Positions 23,493 through 33,892 are shown, counted from the stretch's first letter. The stretch is 64,000 nt of DNA from Curtobacterium sp. S6 (GCF_000710345.2 NZ_JHEL01000015.1:1523752-1587751), one strand, 5' to 3'. Translations and numbers: made by a program. The notes: generated from the sequence alone by a model not told the origin.

Positions 23493-25853
23493 ATGTCACC
23501 CACCACCCAGCCCGGCGCGGGCACCTTCGACCGCACGGGAACCCGCGTCATCGACCTCTCGATCGAGGGCATGACCTGCGCATCCTGCGTGGGCCGGGTC
23601 GAACGCAAACTCGGCAAGATCGACGGCGTCGAGGCGAGCGTTAATCTTCCGCTCAAGTCGGCGCGCGTCACCGCGCCCAGCGACATCACCGACGAGGAAA
23701 TCCTCGAGGCCGTGCGCAAGGCCGGATACGTTCCCGCCCTCAAGGAACAGAACGGCCCTTCCCGGGCCACCGCGGCCCGGGAGAAGGACGCGACCCCAGA
23801 AAACGACGCGCCCCGCCCCGAGGACGAGGCCCCCGCTCAGGGCGGGCACGATCACCAGATGGCGATGCCCTCGGAAAGCTCCCTGAGGCGACGCATCTGG
23901 GTCTCGACGATCTTCACGGTCCCCCTGTTCGCGATATCCATGATTCCGGGCCTCCAATTCCCGCACTGGGCCTGGGTCGCCGCGGTCCTGGCCCTGCCGG
24001 TCGCCACGTGGTCGGCATGGCCGTTCCACGTCACCGCCGCCCGATCCGCGCGCCACGGCGCCTCGACCATGGACACCCTCGTTTCACTGGGCGTGACCAT
24101 CGCGTATCTCTACTCCCTCGCGCGCCTGATCGCGGACCCCTCCATGACCGCGCACGCGCACCCCGGTGGGGGCATGGCCTCGCACCAGGTGTACTTCGAG
24201 ACCTCCGCCGTGGTCACGCTCTTCCTTCTGGTGGGCCGGTTCCTCGAGGCCCGGGCCCAGTCCCGGTCGAGCGAAGCGTTGCACAAGCTCCTCGACATGG
24301 GCGCACGCGACGTCGAGGTCCTGGAGGACCAGAACGACGCCTCGGGGACCCGCATCGCGATCGACGCCCTCGCACCGGGTGACCTCTTCGTGGTGCGACC
24401 CGGCGAGAAGATCGCCACGGACGGCACCGTCCTGCACGGCGAATCCGCGGTGGATGAGTCCATGCTGACCGGAGAGTCCCTGCCCGTGGAGGTCTCCCCC
24501 GGCAGCGAGGTCACCGGGGCGACCCTCAACAAGGGTGGGCGCCTGGTCGTCCGCGCTTCCCGCGTGGGCTCAGAGACCACCCTCGCGCAGATGGGTCGCC
24601 TCGTCGCCGACGCCCAGTCCTCGAAGGCACCCGTCGCCCGCCTGGCCGACCGCATTTCGGCGGTCTTCGTTCCGGTCGTCCTGGTCCTCGCCGTGCTGAC
24701 TTTCATCCTGTGGTGGAGCATCGGCGGCCAGCTCACCCCGGCCTTCGTCGCCGCGGTTTCACTCCTGGTCATCGCCTGCCCGTGCGCCCTGGGCCTCGCG
24801 ACGCCGACCGCCCTGCTGACCGGCACCGGACGCGGCGCGCAACTGGGCATTCTCATCAAATCCGCTCAGGTCCTCGAGGACACCCGGCGCGCGGACACCA
24901 TCGTGCTGGACAAGACCGGCACGGTGACCCGCGGGGAATTGGCCCTGGAGTCGGTCACACCCGCAGACGACACCGCCGATTCCCGGGACGCCATCCTCCG
25001 CCTGGCCGGGGCCGTCGAGAACGCCTCCGAGCACCCCATCGCCCGGGCCATCAGCGCGGCCGCCCGGGCCAGCACCGGATCGTTGCCGAGCGTCGCGGGC
25101 TTCGCGAGCGCGGCCGGCGGGGGCGTGCGAGGACGGGTGAGCCTGGACGGTTCGATCCGCAGCGTCGCCGTCGGCAAACCGGGGTGGCTGAGGGAAATCG
25201 GGGTCGACGTGCCAACGTCGGTCGATGAGGAGCTCTCACGGATTCAGGGGGAAGGCTCGATCGCTGTCGTCGCGGCCGTCGACGGCGCGGCCGCCGGCAT
25301 CCTGGCCCTGCGCGATGAGCCGAAGCCCGATGCGGCCGCGACCATCGCCGATCTGCGGGCCATGGGGCTCCGGCCGATCCTTCTGACCGGCGACGCGGAA
25401 CCGGTCGCGCGCACCGTGGCCCACGAGGTCGGCATCGATCCGGCGGACGTCATCGCGGGGGTATCCCCCGAGCGCAAGGTCGAGCTGATCGAGCAGTTGC
25501 AGTCCTCCGGTCACGTGGTCGCGATGGTCGGCGACGGTGTCAACGACGCCGCCGCCCTGGCCCGGGCCGACCTGGGCATCGCGATGGGAGCTGGCACGGA
25601 CGTCGCCCTGGAGGCCGCCGACATCACGCTCATGCGCAACGAGATGCGCGCGATCGTTCAATCCGTGCGGTTGTCCCAAGCGACCCTCCGGATCATCAAG
25701 TCCAGCCTGTTCTGGGCCTTCGGCTACAACGTGATCGCGATCCCCGTGGCGGCCCTCGGGCTGTTGAATCCCATGATCGCGGGCGCCGCGATGGCTTTCT
25801 CGTCGGTCTTCGTGGTGCTCAACTCCCTGCGCCTGCGCCGTTTCGGGAGGTGA
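23493..25853 (+). CDS. copA: Copper-exporting P1B-type ATPase
   Basis: The ATG at 23493 (GGGAAGGCATC upstream) gives 786 residues: an N-terminal HMA domain with GMTCASC, a His/Met-containing linker ([10 protein letters not shown]), eight membrane helices, TGES, the transport motif CPC in [16 protein letters not shown], the phosphorylation site DKTGT, and [10 protein letters not shown]. It pumps Cu(I) outward. The ORF could be read from 23406, but that would overlap copZ and has no ribosome site. Expression is tied to the CsoR operator. Confidence 0.95.
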   Translation: MSPTTQPGAGTFDRTGTRVIDLSIEGMTCASCVGRVERKLGKIDGVEASVNLPLKSARVTAPSDITDEEILEAVRKAGYVPALKEQNGPSRATAAREKDATPENDAPRPEDEAPAQGGHDHQMAMPSESSLRRRIWVSTIFTVPLFAISMIPGLQFPHWAWVAAVLALPVATWSAWPFHVTAARSARHGASTMDTLVSLGVTIAYLYSLARLIADPSMTAHAHPGGGMASHQVYFETSAVVTLFLLVGRFLEARAQSRSSEALHKLLDMGARDVEVLEDQNDASGTRIAIDALAPGDLFVVRPGEKIATDGTVLHGESAVDESMLTGESLPVEVSPGSEVTGATLNKGGRLVVRASRVGSETTLAQMGRLVADAQSSKAPVARLADRISAVFVPVVLVLAVLTFILWWSIGGQLTPAFVAAVSLLVIACPCALGLATPTALLTGTGRGAQLGILIKSAQVLEDTRRADTIVLDKTGTVTRGELALESVTPADDTADSRDAILRLAGAVENASEHPIARAISAAARASTGSLPSVAGFASAAGGGVRGRVSLDGSIRSVAVGKPGWLREIGVDVPTSVDEELSRIQGEGSIAVVAAVDGAAAGILALRDEPKPDAAATIADLRAMGLRPILLTGDAEPVARTVAHEVGIDPADVIAGVSPERKVELIEQLQSSGHVVAMVGDGVNDAAALARADLGIAMGAGTDVALEAADITLMRNEMRAIVQSVRLSQATLRIIKSSLFWAFGYNVIAIPVAALGLLNPMIAGAAMAFSSVFVVLNSLRLRRFGR

Positions 25854-25890
25854 GCGTCGCGGCCGTCCCCGCTGAGTAAGATCACTGCTT

Positions 25891-27288
25891 ATGGCCCACG
25901 AACAACGACCGCAATTGCGGAACACCCTGACCAACCGTCACGTCACCATGATCGCCCTGGGAGGGGTCATCGGCGCGGGGTTGTTCGTCAGTTCGGGGGC
26001 CGTGCTGAACACCGTTGGCCCGGCCGCGCTGATCAGTTACATCGTCTCGGGAATTCTGGTCACGCTCATCATGCGGGGCGTCGGCGAGATGGCCGTGCTG
26101 CTGCCGGAGGCCCGCAGCATCGAGAATTACCCGCGCATCGGTTTGGGCCGGTGGGCGGGTTTTTCCGTCGGCTGGATGTACTGGTACTTCTGGGTCATCG
26201 TCGCGGCCGTCGAGGCAGTGGCGGGCGCCGGCATCATCGGCGGCTTCCTCCCCGACGTTCCGAATTGGGCGATCTGTCTGGGCCTGATCGTGGTCATGAC
26301 GTTGCTGAATGTGATCTCGGTGCGCGTCTACGCCGAAACCGAATTCTGGCTCGCTTCCATCAAGGTCGTCGCGATCGTGTTTTTCCTGGTGGTCGGGGCG
26401 GTCTTCCTGCTGGGGCTGTTCGGTCATTCCCCGGGGCTGTCCCACCTGGAAGGTCACGGCGGGTTCTTTCCCCTGGGCGGCGGCGCCGTGGTCGTGGGCT
26501 CGGTGACGGTCCTGTTCTCTTTTGCCGGCGCAGAAATCGCGACCATTGCTGCGGCCGAGTCGCGCGATCCGGCCAAATACGCCGCCCGGGCCACGCGGCA
26601 GGTCACCTACCGCATCCTGTTCTTCTACCTGCTGTCCATCGCGGTGATCATCTGCCTGGTGCCGTGGAATACCCCGATGTCGGGTGCGCAGGTCAAGAGC
26701 CCGTTCGCGCTGGCCCTGAGCGCCGTGGGCATTCCCTTCGCGGACGTGATCATGGAGGTCGTGGTGCTCACGGCCGTGTTGAGTTCGTTGAACTCGTGCC
26801 TCTACCTGACCTCGCGGGTGCTCTTCTCGCTGTCCCGGCACGGTGACGCCCCGCAGTTCCTGACGCGACTCAACCGTCGCGGGGTCCCCACCCGGGCGAT
26901 CGTTGCGGCGACGCTCGTCAGTTATCTCTCGGTGATCGCCAACTATTTCTTCCCCGAGCAGGTCTTCCTGTTCCTGATCAATTCCTCGGGCGCGATCTGC
27001 CTGATCTACTATTTCCTGCTGATGTTGGCGCAGGTGGCCGTCCGCAAGAGGTCCGCCGCGCGGGGGATCGAGCCGAAGTTCCGCATGTGGGGCTATCCGT
27101 GGCTGAGTTATCTGACGATGGTGTGGATCGTCGGGGTGCTGATCTTCATGGGCATCAATCCCGCCACCCGGTGGGAGCTCTCGCTCTCGGCGCTGAGCTT
27201 CGTGGTGGTCTTGGTCGCGTACCCGATCGTGCGACGTCGGTCGCCGACGCGGCACGATGACCGACCGTCCGAATCGACCCTGACATAA
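25891..27288 (+). CDS. APC-superfamily amino-acid permease (AAT/GABA permease type)
   Basis: A 465-residue protein of about 12 membrane segments with the family opening LTNRHVTMIALGGVIGAGLFVSSGA and the FSFAGAEIATIAAAESRDP helix typical of bacterial AAT-family (GabP/ProY/AroP) importers. The amino acid cannot be told. TAAGAT (25877-25882) ends 8 nt before the ATG and no ribosome site is visible, so it is a leaderless candidate. It is separate from the copper operon. Confidence 0.85.
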   Translation: MAHEQRPQLRNTLTNRHVTMIALGGVIGAGLFVSSGAVLNTVGPAALISYIVSGILVTLIMRGVGEMAVLLPEARSIENYPRIGLGRWAGFSVGWMYWYFWVIVAAVEAVAGAGIIGGFLPDVPNWAICLGLIVVMTLLNVISVRVYAETEFWLASIKVVAIVFFLVVGAVFLLGLFGHSPGLSHLEGHGGFFPLGGGAVVVGSVTVLFSFAGAEIATIAAAESRDPAKYAARATRQVTYRILFFYLLSIAVIICLVPWNTPMSGAQVKSPFALALSAVGIPFADVIMEVVVLTAVLSSLNSCLYLTSRVLFSLSRHGDAPQFLTRLNRRGVPTRAIVAATLVSYLSVIANYFFPEQVFLFLINSSGAICLIYYFLLMLAQVAVRKRSAARGIEPKFRMWGYPWLSYLTMVWIVGVLIFMGINPATRWELSLSALSFVVVLVAYPIVRRRSPTRHDDRPSESTLT

Positions 27289-27312
27289 CGGGCCGAGCGG
27301 CGTAGCCGCGAG

Positions 27313-27747
27313 CTAGTTGTGCTCCTCCGGATGAGCGCGCTTACCGTACTGCGGGCCGGAGTCCTTCTGACCCGGGCCCTTCTGTTCGGCATCTGCGGAG
27401 GACTCGCCCTGCCCCTCCGCCTCGCGCTGGCGGGCTTCACGCTCACGGGCCTCCTTGCGGGCCCTGGCGGCCGCGTACAGGTCGGCAGAGCGGCGGTTGA
27501 CGCCGGTGCCCTGACCGAGCTCTTCATCGTTGGGCTTCTCCACGATGATCATGGTCGCGCACACCACCAGGGTCACGACGAAGACGCACCCGGCCACGGA
27601 GAGGGCCAACCGAAATTCGGGCTGGTTGTTGGTTCCACCGGTGGCAAAGATCGTGATAGCGAAGAATGCGACAACGGCCAGGACCGCCGCAATGACGAGG
27701 GGTCCCTTGATATCGGCCTTGATTCCGCGCTTGGGGCGCTGTGCCAC
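27313..27747 (-). CDS. Small two-helix membrane protein, unknown function
   Basis: A GTG at 27747 with AGGAGGAACACAC in front gives 144 residues: a basic start (VAQRPKRGIKADIK), two membrane helices (about 17-37 and 49-70), then a charged, Glu/Lys/Gln-rich tail. Such proteins are common in actinobacteria but I cannot assign a role. It lies 94 nt downstream of another membrane-protein gene on the same strand. Confidence 0.7.
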   Translation of the reverse strand: MAQRPKRGIKADIKGPLVIAAVLAVVAFFAITIFATGGTNNQPEFRLALSVAGCVFVVTLVVCATMIIVEKPNDEELGQGTGVNRRSADLYAAARARKEAREREARQREAEGQGESSADAEQKGPGQKDSGPQYGKRAHPEEHN

Positions 27748-27841
27748 GTGTGTTCCTCCTGCTTCGTCGCGATGCCCCTCCAGTCTACGGTGCGGAGCAA
27801 ACCGTCGGGACCGTTTTCGGGTCCCCACGAGCGATCCTTCG

Positions 27842-28441
27842 CTACCGGTCCAGACCGGCGGAGTCGGCGCTCGCGGCGTCGTGCCGGAACGTCAGCGCCG
27901 CCAGAACCAGGAAGATTCCCACGATAATCGCCCCGCCTCCGGTGATGCCGAACGCCGCCTTGGGACCGAGGTCACCGATCAAGAACAGGACGATGCCCGT
28001 TAGGAAAGTCACGAGGCCGGTGATCTTCCAATCCTTCGACATGGCCGAGGTTCCCGTGGTGCGGAATCCCTGAAGGAGCTCGGTAACCCCTCCGATCGAG
28101 AGGATCAGGCCGACCACCAGCACCAGGATCGGCACCGAGGCCGAAAAGGCCGTGGTCGCCACGCCCCCGACGAGATACAGGATCCCGTAGGACTGGATCA
28201 CGCGGCTGTGCGTATTTCCCTCGCCCCAGGCCCGCTGGTTGAGGCTGCGCTGCATGTAGATCAGGGCGATACCCTGGGCGATCAGGTACAGGCCGATGCC
28301 CCACTGAACGACCGTGAGTGTCGGTTCCTGCCAGAACACCGTGGTGAGGCCGAAGGCCAGATAGATCAGGGCACGGACGAGGACCGGACCGAAGAGGGCA
28401 CGGAGTTCTCGGACGGACTGGCTGGGCTGCGGAGCGGACAT
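27842..28441 (-). CDS. Multi-helix membrane protein (HdeD/DUF308-like)
   Basis: A 199-residue hydrophobic protein with about six membrane segments arranged in pairs (VLVRALIYLAFGLTTVFW; IGLYLIAQGIALIY; ILYLVGGVATTAF; and so on). The layout resembles the HdeD-like family of small membrane proteins. No catalytic residues are visible. The 180 nt before it (28442-28620) hold a possible -10 (TAAGCT) but no other feature. Confidence 0.65.
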   Translation of the reverse strand: MSAPQPSQSVRELRALFGPVLVRALIYLAFGLTTVFWQEPTLTVVQWGIGLYLIAQGIALIYMQRSLNQRAWGEGNTHSRVIQSYGILYLVGGVATTAFSASVPILVLVVGLILSIGGVTELLQGFRTTGTSAMSKDWKITGLVTFLTGIVLFLIGDLGPKAAFGITGGGAIIVGIFLVLAALTFRHDAASADSAGLDR

Positions 28442-28620
28442 TCGGCGGGGAGCCTTTCGACGACCTTGGGCACGGCCCCGAACGCGATCGAACCGGGTTC
28501 ACGCGCGGGTATGGCGGGATTTCAGCTTATCCGCCGACGCCGAGCACGGGAAACGCCGGCGGCGGCCGCTGCCCGTGTGGGGTGGCGGTCGCCGCAGGTG
28601 TTTCCGGGGATGTGTAAGAC

Positions 28621-29814
28621 CTAACGTCCCGAGCTACCGGGGCTGGCCTTCCCGTCCGTGCTGTAGGAGGCCGCACCGGTCCCCGCCAGCGCGCCCCCGT
28701 CCACGATGAGATACTCCTGCCGCGGCGTCCGCTCGGCGAAGAAGTCCTCGAGGACCTCGATGGTTCCGGCGGCGTATCGAGTCTGTGCGGACAGGCTCGT
28801 GCCAGAGATGTGAGGAGTCATCGCCTGGTTCGGCATGCTCCGCCAGGGGTGGTCGGCGGGCGCGGGCTGGGGATACCAGACGTCGCCGCCGTACCCGGCC
28901 AGCTGGCCCGATTCCAGGGCCGCAACGACGTCGTCGCGAACCACGATTTCCGCCCTCGCCGTGTTGATGATGTAGGAACCCCGACGCATCGTGTCGATCA
29001 GCTCCCGATCAAACAGGTGATAGGTCGCGGGGACCAGCGGGGAATGGATCGACACCACATCCACATTGCGCACCAGGTCCTGAACCGATTCGTGGAAGGT
29101 CAGCCCGAGTTCCTGTTCGGTCTCTTCCGGCAACCGGTGAGTGTCGAAGTAGTGCAGATTGACGTCAAACGGCTTCAGGCGCTTGGCCAGGGCCCGCCCG
29201 ATGCGACCGGCGGCGACGATACCGACGTCGAAGCCCTCCAAATCATAGGAGCGCTCCACACAATCGGCGATGTTCCATCCGCCGTCGGTCGCGTACTGGT
29301 GGGAGGGCACGAAATTACGCACGAGGTTCAGGATGGTCATGGCGGCATGCTCCGCCACCGAAATGGAATTGGAATAGGTCACCTCGGCCACGGTGATCCC
29401 CGCCTTCATGGCGGCGTCGAGATCCACGTGGTCCGATCCGATTCCCGCCGTGAGGGCAAGTTTCAGGTTCGGCGCCTGAGCGATGCGCTCGGCACTCAGA
29501 TACGCGGGCCAGAACGGCTGGGAGATGACCACGTCGGCCTCGGGCAGATGCCGGTCGAACTCCGAGTCGGGGCCTTCTTTGTCCGAGGTGACGATCAAGG
29601 TGTGGCCGCGCTCTTCGAGGAAACGACGCAGCCCCAGCTCTCCGGAGACGCAGCCCAAGAGGGACCCCGGAGTGAACGGGATCTCCGACGGCGTGGGCAA
29701 CGTCTGCTCGCTGTCCGGGTACAGCTCCGGCAGGGTGGGGACCGTGTCCCGAGCGTAGGCGGGCGGGTACCCGCCGACGGGGTCCGGATAAAGAACGCAA
29801 AGAACGGTGGCCAA
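28621..29814 (-). CDS. fdh: NAD-dependent formate dehydrogenase
   Basis: The start is TTG at 29814, set by AGGAGG five nt upstream and by the canonical N-terminus (M)ATVLCVLYPDPVGGYP. The 397-residue product follows Pseudomonas-type FDH closely: SQPFWPAYLS, LTAGIGSDHVDL, EVTYSNSISVAEH, the NAD-binding GRIGRA, catalytic Arg in NTARAEI, WYPQPAP, and His in TPHISGT. It oxidises formate to CO2 with NAD+ and is metal-independent. A LysR gene lies directly upstream on the same strand with a LysR-type dyad at 29921-29937 between them. Confidence 0.93.
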   Translation of the reverse strand: MATVLCVLYPDPVGGYPPAYARDTVPTLPELYPDSEQTLPTPSEIPFTPGSLLGCVSGELGLRRFLEERGHTLIVTSDKEGPDSEFDRHLPEADVVISQPFWPAYLSAERIAQAPNLKLALTAGIGSDHVDLDAAMKAGITVAEVTYSNSISVAEHAAMTILNLVRNFVPSHQYATDGGWNIADCVERSYDLEGFDVGIVAAGRIGRALAKRLKPFDVNLHYFDTHRLPEETEQELGLTFHESVQDLVRNVDVVSIHSPLVPATYHLFDRELIDTMRRGSYIINTARAEIVVRDDVVAALESGQLAGYGGDVWYPQPAPADHPWRSMPNQAMTPHISGTSLSAQTRYAAGTIEVLEDFFAERTPRQEYLIVDGGALAGTGAASYSTDGKASPGSSGR

Positions 29815-29920
29815 AACTTCCTCCTGGAAGGTCGAGCGGGATGCGCCCCTACGACGCACCATCGAGATCCAGTCTTCGCGCGCCTCCGGGTTCCGGTCCA
29901 ATACTTTTTTCCGACCGGTC

Positions 29921-29937
29921 GATAGGCGGAGCCTATC
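29921..29937 (-). promoter_or_regulatory. LysR-type dyad upstream of fdh
   Basis: GATAGGC-GGA-GCCTATC is a perfect 17-bp palindrome fitting T-N11-A (ATAG-N7-CTAT). It overlaps the last codons of the LysR gene and sits 107-123 bp upstream of the fdh start, a usual distance for a LysR activator site. Confidence 0.5.
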
Positions 29938-30868
29938 GAGCCGACCCGGGCGCCTCCGGCACGCTCGCCTGCGTGGGGGCGGGGGTAGACAGCAGATCCT
30001 CGGACCCTGCGACAGACAGCAAGGCCGACAGCGCCGGCGACCCCGGAGTCTGCTTCCGGAACACCAGTCCCACCCTCGGGGAGACCGAAGATTCCAGCGG
30101 AACGACGCGCACGGCCTCCGGCAACCCCATGCCATGAACCCATTGCCGGGACACGACGCTGGCCCACCGTCCCGCGGACACGAGCGAGACAAGCGTGGAC
30201 AAGGAGTCGGTCGTGATCTGCGGCTGCAGCTCCAGGCCGTGTTCGGCCGCTGCCTGGTCCACGAGTTTCCTCCCACGCATCCGGGCGCTCATCAGGCACA
30301 GCGGCAGACGAGGAATGGCCGCCCACGGGTCGCGGGTGCCTTCGGTCCCGAGGAGGCCCTCGGCCGCGAGCAGCACCTGTTGCTCGCGGTACAGCGCCAT
30401 CGTTTCCAGGCCGGGCGGCTCCTTCTCGTTCAGGTAGATCAGACCCGCATCGAGCCGGTAGTGCCGGACGGCCTCGATGATCTCCGAGGACGACATGCTG
30501 GACGAGACATTCATCTGCATCCCCGGATGCCGGGCGCAGAAACGGTCCAGGAGAGACGCCGTGGCCACGGATGCCGCGGGGATCGAGCCGATGTCCAGGA
30601 TGCCCGTCAGATGCCCGCTCACCGCCAGCGCGTCCTGTTTCAGGTCCCGGTAGTCCGCCAGGATCTTCCGGGCCCACACCAGCATGCGTTTCCCCTCCGG
30701 CGTCAGCCCCTGGAAGGCATGATCGCGTTGCACCAGTTGGACGCCGATCTCATCCTCGAGGTTGTGGAGGGACTCCGAGAGCGCCGGTTGGGAGACGAAG
30801 CAGGCCCGCGCGGCGCGCGCGAAGTGCTCTTCTTCGGCCAGGGCTACGAAATACTCGAGTTGACGCAT
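29933..30868 (-). CDS. LysR-family regulator, probably of formate dehydrogenase
   Basis: The ATG at 30868 gives the standard LysR opening MRQLEYFVALAEEEHFARAA, then SQPALSESLHNLEDEIG as helix-turn-helix, and a 220-residue effector domain; 311 residues in total. An ATG six nt earlier is equally possible. It is upstream of fdh on the same strand with its own end overlapping a LysR-type dyad, so regulation of fdh is the simplest reading. The fdh gene has its own strong ribosome site. Confidence 0.8.
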   Translation of the reverse strand: MRQLEYFVALAEEEHFARAARACFVSQPALSESLHNLEDEIGVQLVQRDHAFQGLTPEGKRMLVWARKILADYRDLKQDALAVSGHLTGILDIGSIPAASVATASLLDRFCARHPGMQMNVSSSMSSSEIIEAVRHYRLDAGLIYLNEKEPPGLETMALYREQQVLLAAEGLLGTEGTRDPWAAIPRLPLCLMSARMRGRKLVDQAAAEHGLELQPQITTDSLSTLVSLVSAGRWASVVSRQWVHGMGLPEAVRVVPLESSVSPRVGLVFRKQTPGSPALSALLSVAGSEDLLSTPAPTQASVPEAPGSAR

Positions 30869-30911
30869 CTGCATGAACCCATTGGAGCACGCCCAAGCTC
30901 CGGCGGCTGCC

Positions 30912-32384
30912 TCACTCTGCGGACCGCAACGCATCACGCAACAGAATCAGCGCCCGGTGCAGACGCGCCTCGCTCAGGCCGCCGAACCCGACCACGAGTC
31001 CCGGTCGGTTTCCGCCGTGGTTCCAGTAGCCGCTCAGCCCGGCGACCGCGACGCCGCGGCTCCGGGCGGCCGCCACGAGCACGTCCTCGTCGGATCCCTC
31101 CGGTAGCTCCAGCACCGCGTGGAGACCGCCGTCCATGGGCCGCACCTCGGTCCCTGCGGGCAGCTCCCCCGGGGCGAGCACCTCCGCCAGAAGATCACGA
31201 CGCCGCCGGTATTCGCGACGCATCCGCGCGGTATGGCGCCGAAGGCCGTCCCCCGCGAAGAAGTAGGTCATGGCGTCCTGCACGACCCCCGAGACCGGCG
31301 CCCCGGCGTCGTGCTTGAGGCCGAGCATGTCGGCGCGAGTCTCCGGGGTCATCAGCACGAAGCCCAGCCCCAGACCGGGCGTCAGAATCTTGGCAAAGGA
31401 CCCCAACGTCACGACGCGGTCGCCCGCCCCGCTGGCGGTGGTGTCCAGGGCGGCGAGGGCCGGTAGCGGCTCCCCGACGTAGCGAAGTTCCGAGTCGTAG
31501 TCGTCCTCCACGAGTATCGCCCCGTGCTCGCGCGCCCACCGGATGAGCTCCAGGCGCCGGGTCACCGGCATGGAAGCCCCCAGCGGGTACTGGTGGGACG
31601 GCGTCACCAGCACGATATCGGGCCGCCCCGCCCGCCCGGCACGTTCGGGGCCCACCGGCAGGTACTCCGGGTTAAGGCCTTGCTCGTCGAGGGGTACGGG
31701 CACCACGAGGTGGCCCAGCGCTTCGGGAACGCGGTGCAGGGAAGGATAGCCGGGGTCCTCGACGGCGACGACCAACCGCCGTCCCAGGCGCCTCGAAACC
31801 GCGGTCAGCAGGATCCGCAGGCCGTCCCGCGCGCCGGCCGTGACCAAGACGTCCTCGGGGTCGGCGCGCACCGCACGCACCGTGCGGAGATACTCGGCGA
31901 GTTCACGCCGCAGTTCCGCCGAGCCTTGCGCCCCGTATCCGAGGCTCGGCTCGGCGGCCGCGGCACGCCACGCGGCCCGCCACGCGGTGGTGGTCAGCGC
32001 CGACGTGTCGGGAGTCCCGGGGCGGATGTCGAATTCCACCCTCGGCATATTCCCTTCCGGGCCACCATCACCCCGCCCGGGCTCCCCCGCCGGGTGCCCG
32101 GTTGCCGACGTCGCCAGCGACGGGAGGTCTGGCGTGATGCGCGTGCTTCCGCTGTCGGCAACCAGGTAGCCCTCGCCGGCCAATTGGTCATAGGCCGTGC
32201 TGACCGTCCCCCGGGAAATACCCAGCCGCTCCGCGAGCGAGCGCGTGGACGGCACCGGATCCCCCGGGCGTAGGCCCCCGGAGGTCACCAGCAGCCGGAT
32301 CTGATCGACGATCTGGGTGGGCAAGGGGCCGTCCCCGCGGCGTATGCGCAGCGGGAGATCGGGCGTCGCGCGGGATCTGGGCAT
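30912..32384 (-). CDS. pdxR: MocR-type (GntR-aminotransferase) regulator PdxR
   Basis: The 490-residue protein joins an N-terminal GntR winged helix (PTQIVDQIRLLVTSGG, LGISRGTVSTAYDQL) to a type-I aminotransferase domain with the PLP lysine in GSFAKILTPGLG. Members named PdxR activate pdxST when PLP is low, and pdxS/pdxT lie 5 kb away in this window, which supports the name. Unlike many relatives it is not divergent from pdxST. A -10 TAGAAT (32396-32391) ends 6 nt before the ATG with no ribosome site, suggesting a leaderless mRNA. Confidence 0.75.
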   Translation of the reverse strand: MPRSRATPDLPLRIRRGDGPLPTQIVDQIRLLVTSGGLRPGDPVPSTRSLAERLGISRGTVSTAYDQLAGEGYLVADSGSTRITPDLPSLATSATGHPAGEPGRGDGGPEGNMPRVEFDIRPGTPDTSALTTTAWRAAWRAAAAEPSLGYGAQGSAELRRELAEYLRTVRAVRADPEDVLVTAGARDGLRILLTAVSRRLGRRLVVAVEDPGYPSLHRVPEALGHLVVPVPLDEQGLNPEYLPVGPERAGRAGRPDIVLVTPSHQYPLGASMPVTRRLELIRWAREHGAILVEDDYDSELRYVGEPLPALAALDTTASGAGDRVVTLGSFAKILTPGLGLGFVLMTPETRADMLGLKHDAGAPVSGVVQDAMTYFFAGDGLRRHTARMRREYRRRRDLLAEVLAPGELPAGTEVRPMDGGLHAVLELPEGSDEDVLVAAARSRGVAVAGLSGYWNHGGNRPGLVVGFGGLSEARLHRALILLRDALRSAE

Positions 32385-32392
32385 GGAGACAT

Positions 32393-32418
32393 TCTAGGAG
32401 GCGGGCGCCCCTCCTAGA
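32393..32418 (-). terminator. Hairpin over the mgtE stop codon
   Basis: TCTAGGAGG (32393-32401) and CCTCCTAGA (32410-32418) are perfect 9-nt arms with an 8-nt loop. The stem includes the mgtE stop and abuts the pdxR -10. It would end mgtE transcripts before pdxR. Confidence 0.5.
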
Positions 32419-33778
32419 GGCCGAGGATCGAGGTCGCGATCGTGAAGTAGATGATCAGGCCGGTGGCGTCGCAGAAGGTCGAGATGAACGGGTTGGAGAA
32501 CACCGCGGGATCCGCGCCCACCCGCTTGGCGATCAGCGGCATGAGCCCGCCGACCACCGCGGCCATGGTGCAGATCGCCAGCAGGGTCAGCCCCATGACG
32601 AGACCGATGTGCCAGCCGTACACCACGGAGGCCACCAAGAACCCGAGGGAACCCAGCACCGCGCCAAGGGTCATGCCCACCCGCACCTCGCGCCAGACGA
32701 CCTTCGGCAGGTCGCGGATGCGCACCTCCCCCACCGCGAGCGCGCGGGTCACGGTGGTCGCCGCCTGGTTGCCGGTGTTGCCGCCGGTCCCGGTCAGCAG
32801 CGGGATGAAGAGCGCGAGCACCACGACCTCGTCCAGCCGATCCTCAAAGAATTCCAGAACCTGCACGGTGAGGATCGCCGAGAGGGCCAGAACCACGAGC
32901 CAGACGATCCGGCTGCGGACAATACGCAGGATCGGCGTCGACAGGTACGAGCCCGCGAGGGGTTCCGAACCGCCCGATCGCGCGGAGTCCTCCCGGTCCT
33001 CCTCCTGGATGATCTCGACGGCGTCGTCAAAGGTCAGGATCCCCACGAGCCGGTCCTCCCGATCGACAATGGGCATCGCGACGAGTTTGTCGTCGATGAA
33101 TCGTCGGGCCACCGCCTCGCGGTCGTCCATCGCGTGAGCGCTGACCGCCTTGCGCGCGATGTCGCCGAGCTTCTCGCCCGGATTCGTCGAGAGCAACCGC
33201 CGGAGGCCGACGACGCCAACCAGCCGCCGCCCGCTCCCCACCACCGGCAGGAGGTACACGGTTTCCGGGAAGTCGATGTTCTCGCGGATCCGCTCGAGCG
33301 CTTCTTCGACGGTCAGCTCCTGGGGAAGGCCCAGGACCTCGGGGGACATGTACCGGCCGATCGCCTCCGCGGGGTAGCCCAACACGATGTTGGTCATGCG
33401 CCGCTCCTCGGCGCTGAGACCGGACATGATGCGGTCGGCGACCTTGGCCGGCATCTCATCGAGGAGGGAGGCACGATCGTCGGGGTCGAGGGACTCCATG
33501 AGGCTCGAGAGCTCGTTGGACCGCAGGTTCTGGGTGAGCCGGGCCTGGTCCGCCGCCGAAAGGTCCTCGAAGACGACCAGCGCAACGGGCTTGTCCAGCA
33601 TCCGGTAGACCAGCGCGGAGTCGCTGTCGGTCGTGGTGCGGATCAGGTAGGTGATCTCCTTGATCGGCAATTCCCGCACCCTCGAGCGGAGGGTCGCCAG
33701 CTCGGTCTCCGTCTCGGGTTGGCGTTTCAGGAGGTCAATCACGGAATCGATGCTGGCCCGTTCGGCTGCCTGGGGCAT
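32414..33778 (-). CDS. mgtE: Magnesium transporter MgtE
   Basis: The 454-residue protein has the MgtE architecture: an N-terminal helical domain with short repeats (ELSSLMESLDPDDRASLLDEMP), two CBS domains (about 135-255), and five membrane helices from about 285 with the selectivity segment LTGTGGNTGNQAATTV. It is a Mg2+ channel gated by cytosolic Mg2+ through the N and CBS domains. GAGGAGGTCACC precedes the ATG. I see no M-box-like sequence in the 115 nt upstream. Confidence 0.95.
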   Translation of the reverse strand: MPQAAERASIDSVIDLLKRQPETETELATLRSRVRELPIKEITYLIRTTTDSDSALVYRMLDKPVALVVFEDLSAADQARLTQNLRSNELSSLMESLDPDDRASLLDEMPAKVADRIMSGLSAEERRMTNIVLGYPAEAIGRYMSPEVLGLPQELTVEEALERIRENIDFPETVYLLPVVGSGRRLVGVVGLRRLLSTNPGEKLGDIARKAVSAHAMDDREAVARRFIDDKLVAMPIVDREDRLVGILTFDDAVEIIQEEDREDSARSGGSEPLAGSYLSTPILRIVRSRIVWLVVLALSAILTVQVLEFFEDRLDEVVVLALFIPLLTGTGGNTGNQAATTVTRALAVGEVRIRDLPKVVWREVRVGMTLGAVLGSLGFLVASVVYGWHIGLVMGLTLLAICTMAAVVGGLMPLIAKRVGADPAVFSNPFISTFCDATGLIIYFTIATSILGL

Positions 33779-33892
33779 GGTGACCTCCTCGTGCTCAGGG
33801 CGCGCTTCGACGCCCGGGATTCTGCGTGGGAACGGTCACCAGAGTAGCCGCACGAGCGCACGAAAGTTCCCTCATTGTGACCTACCCAATCT

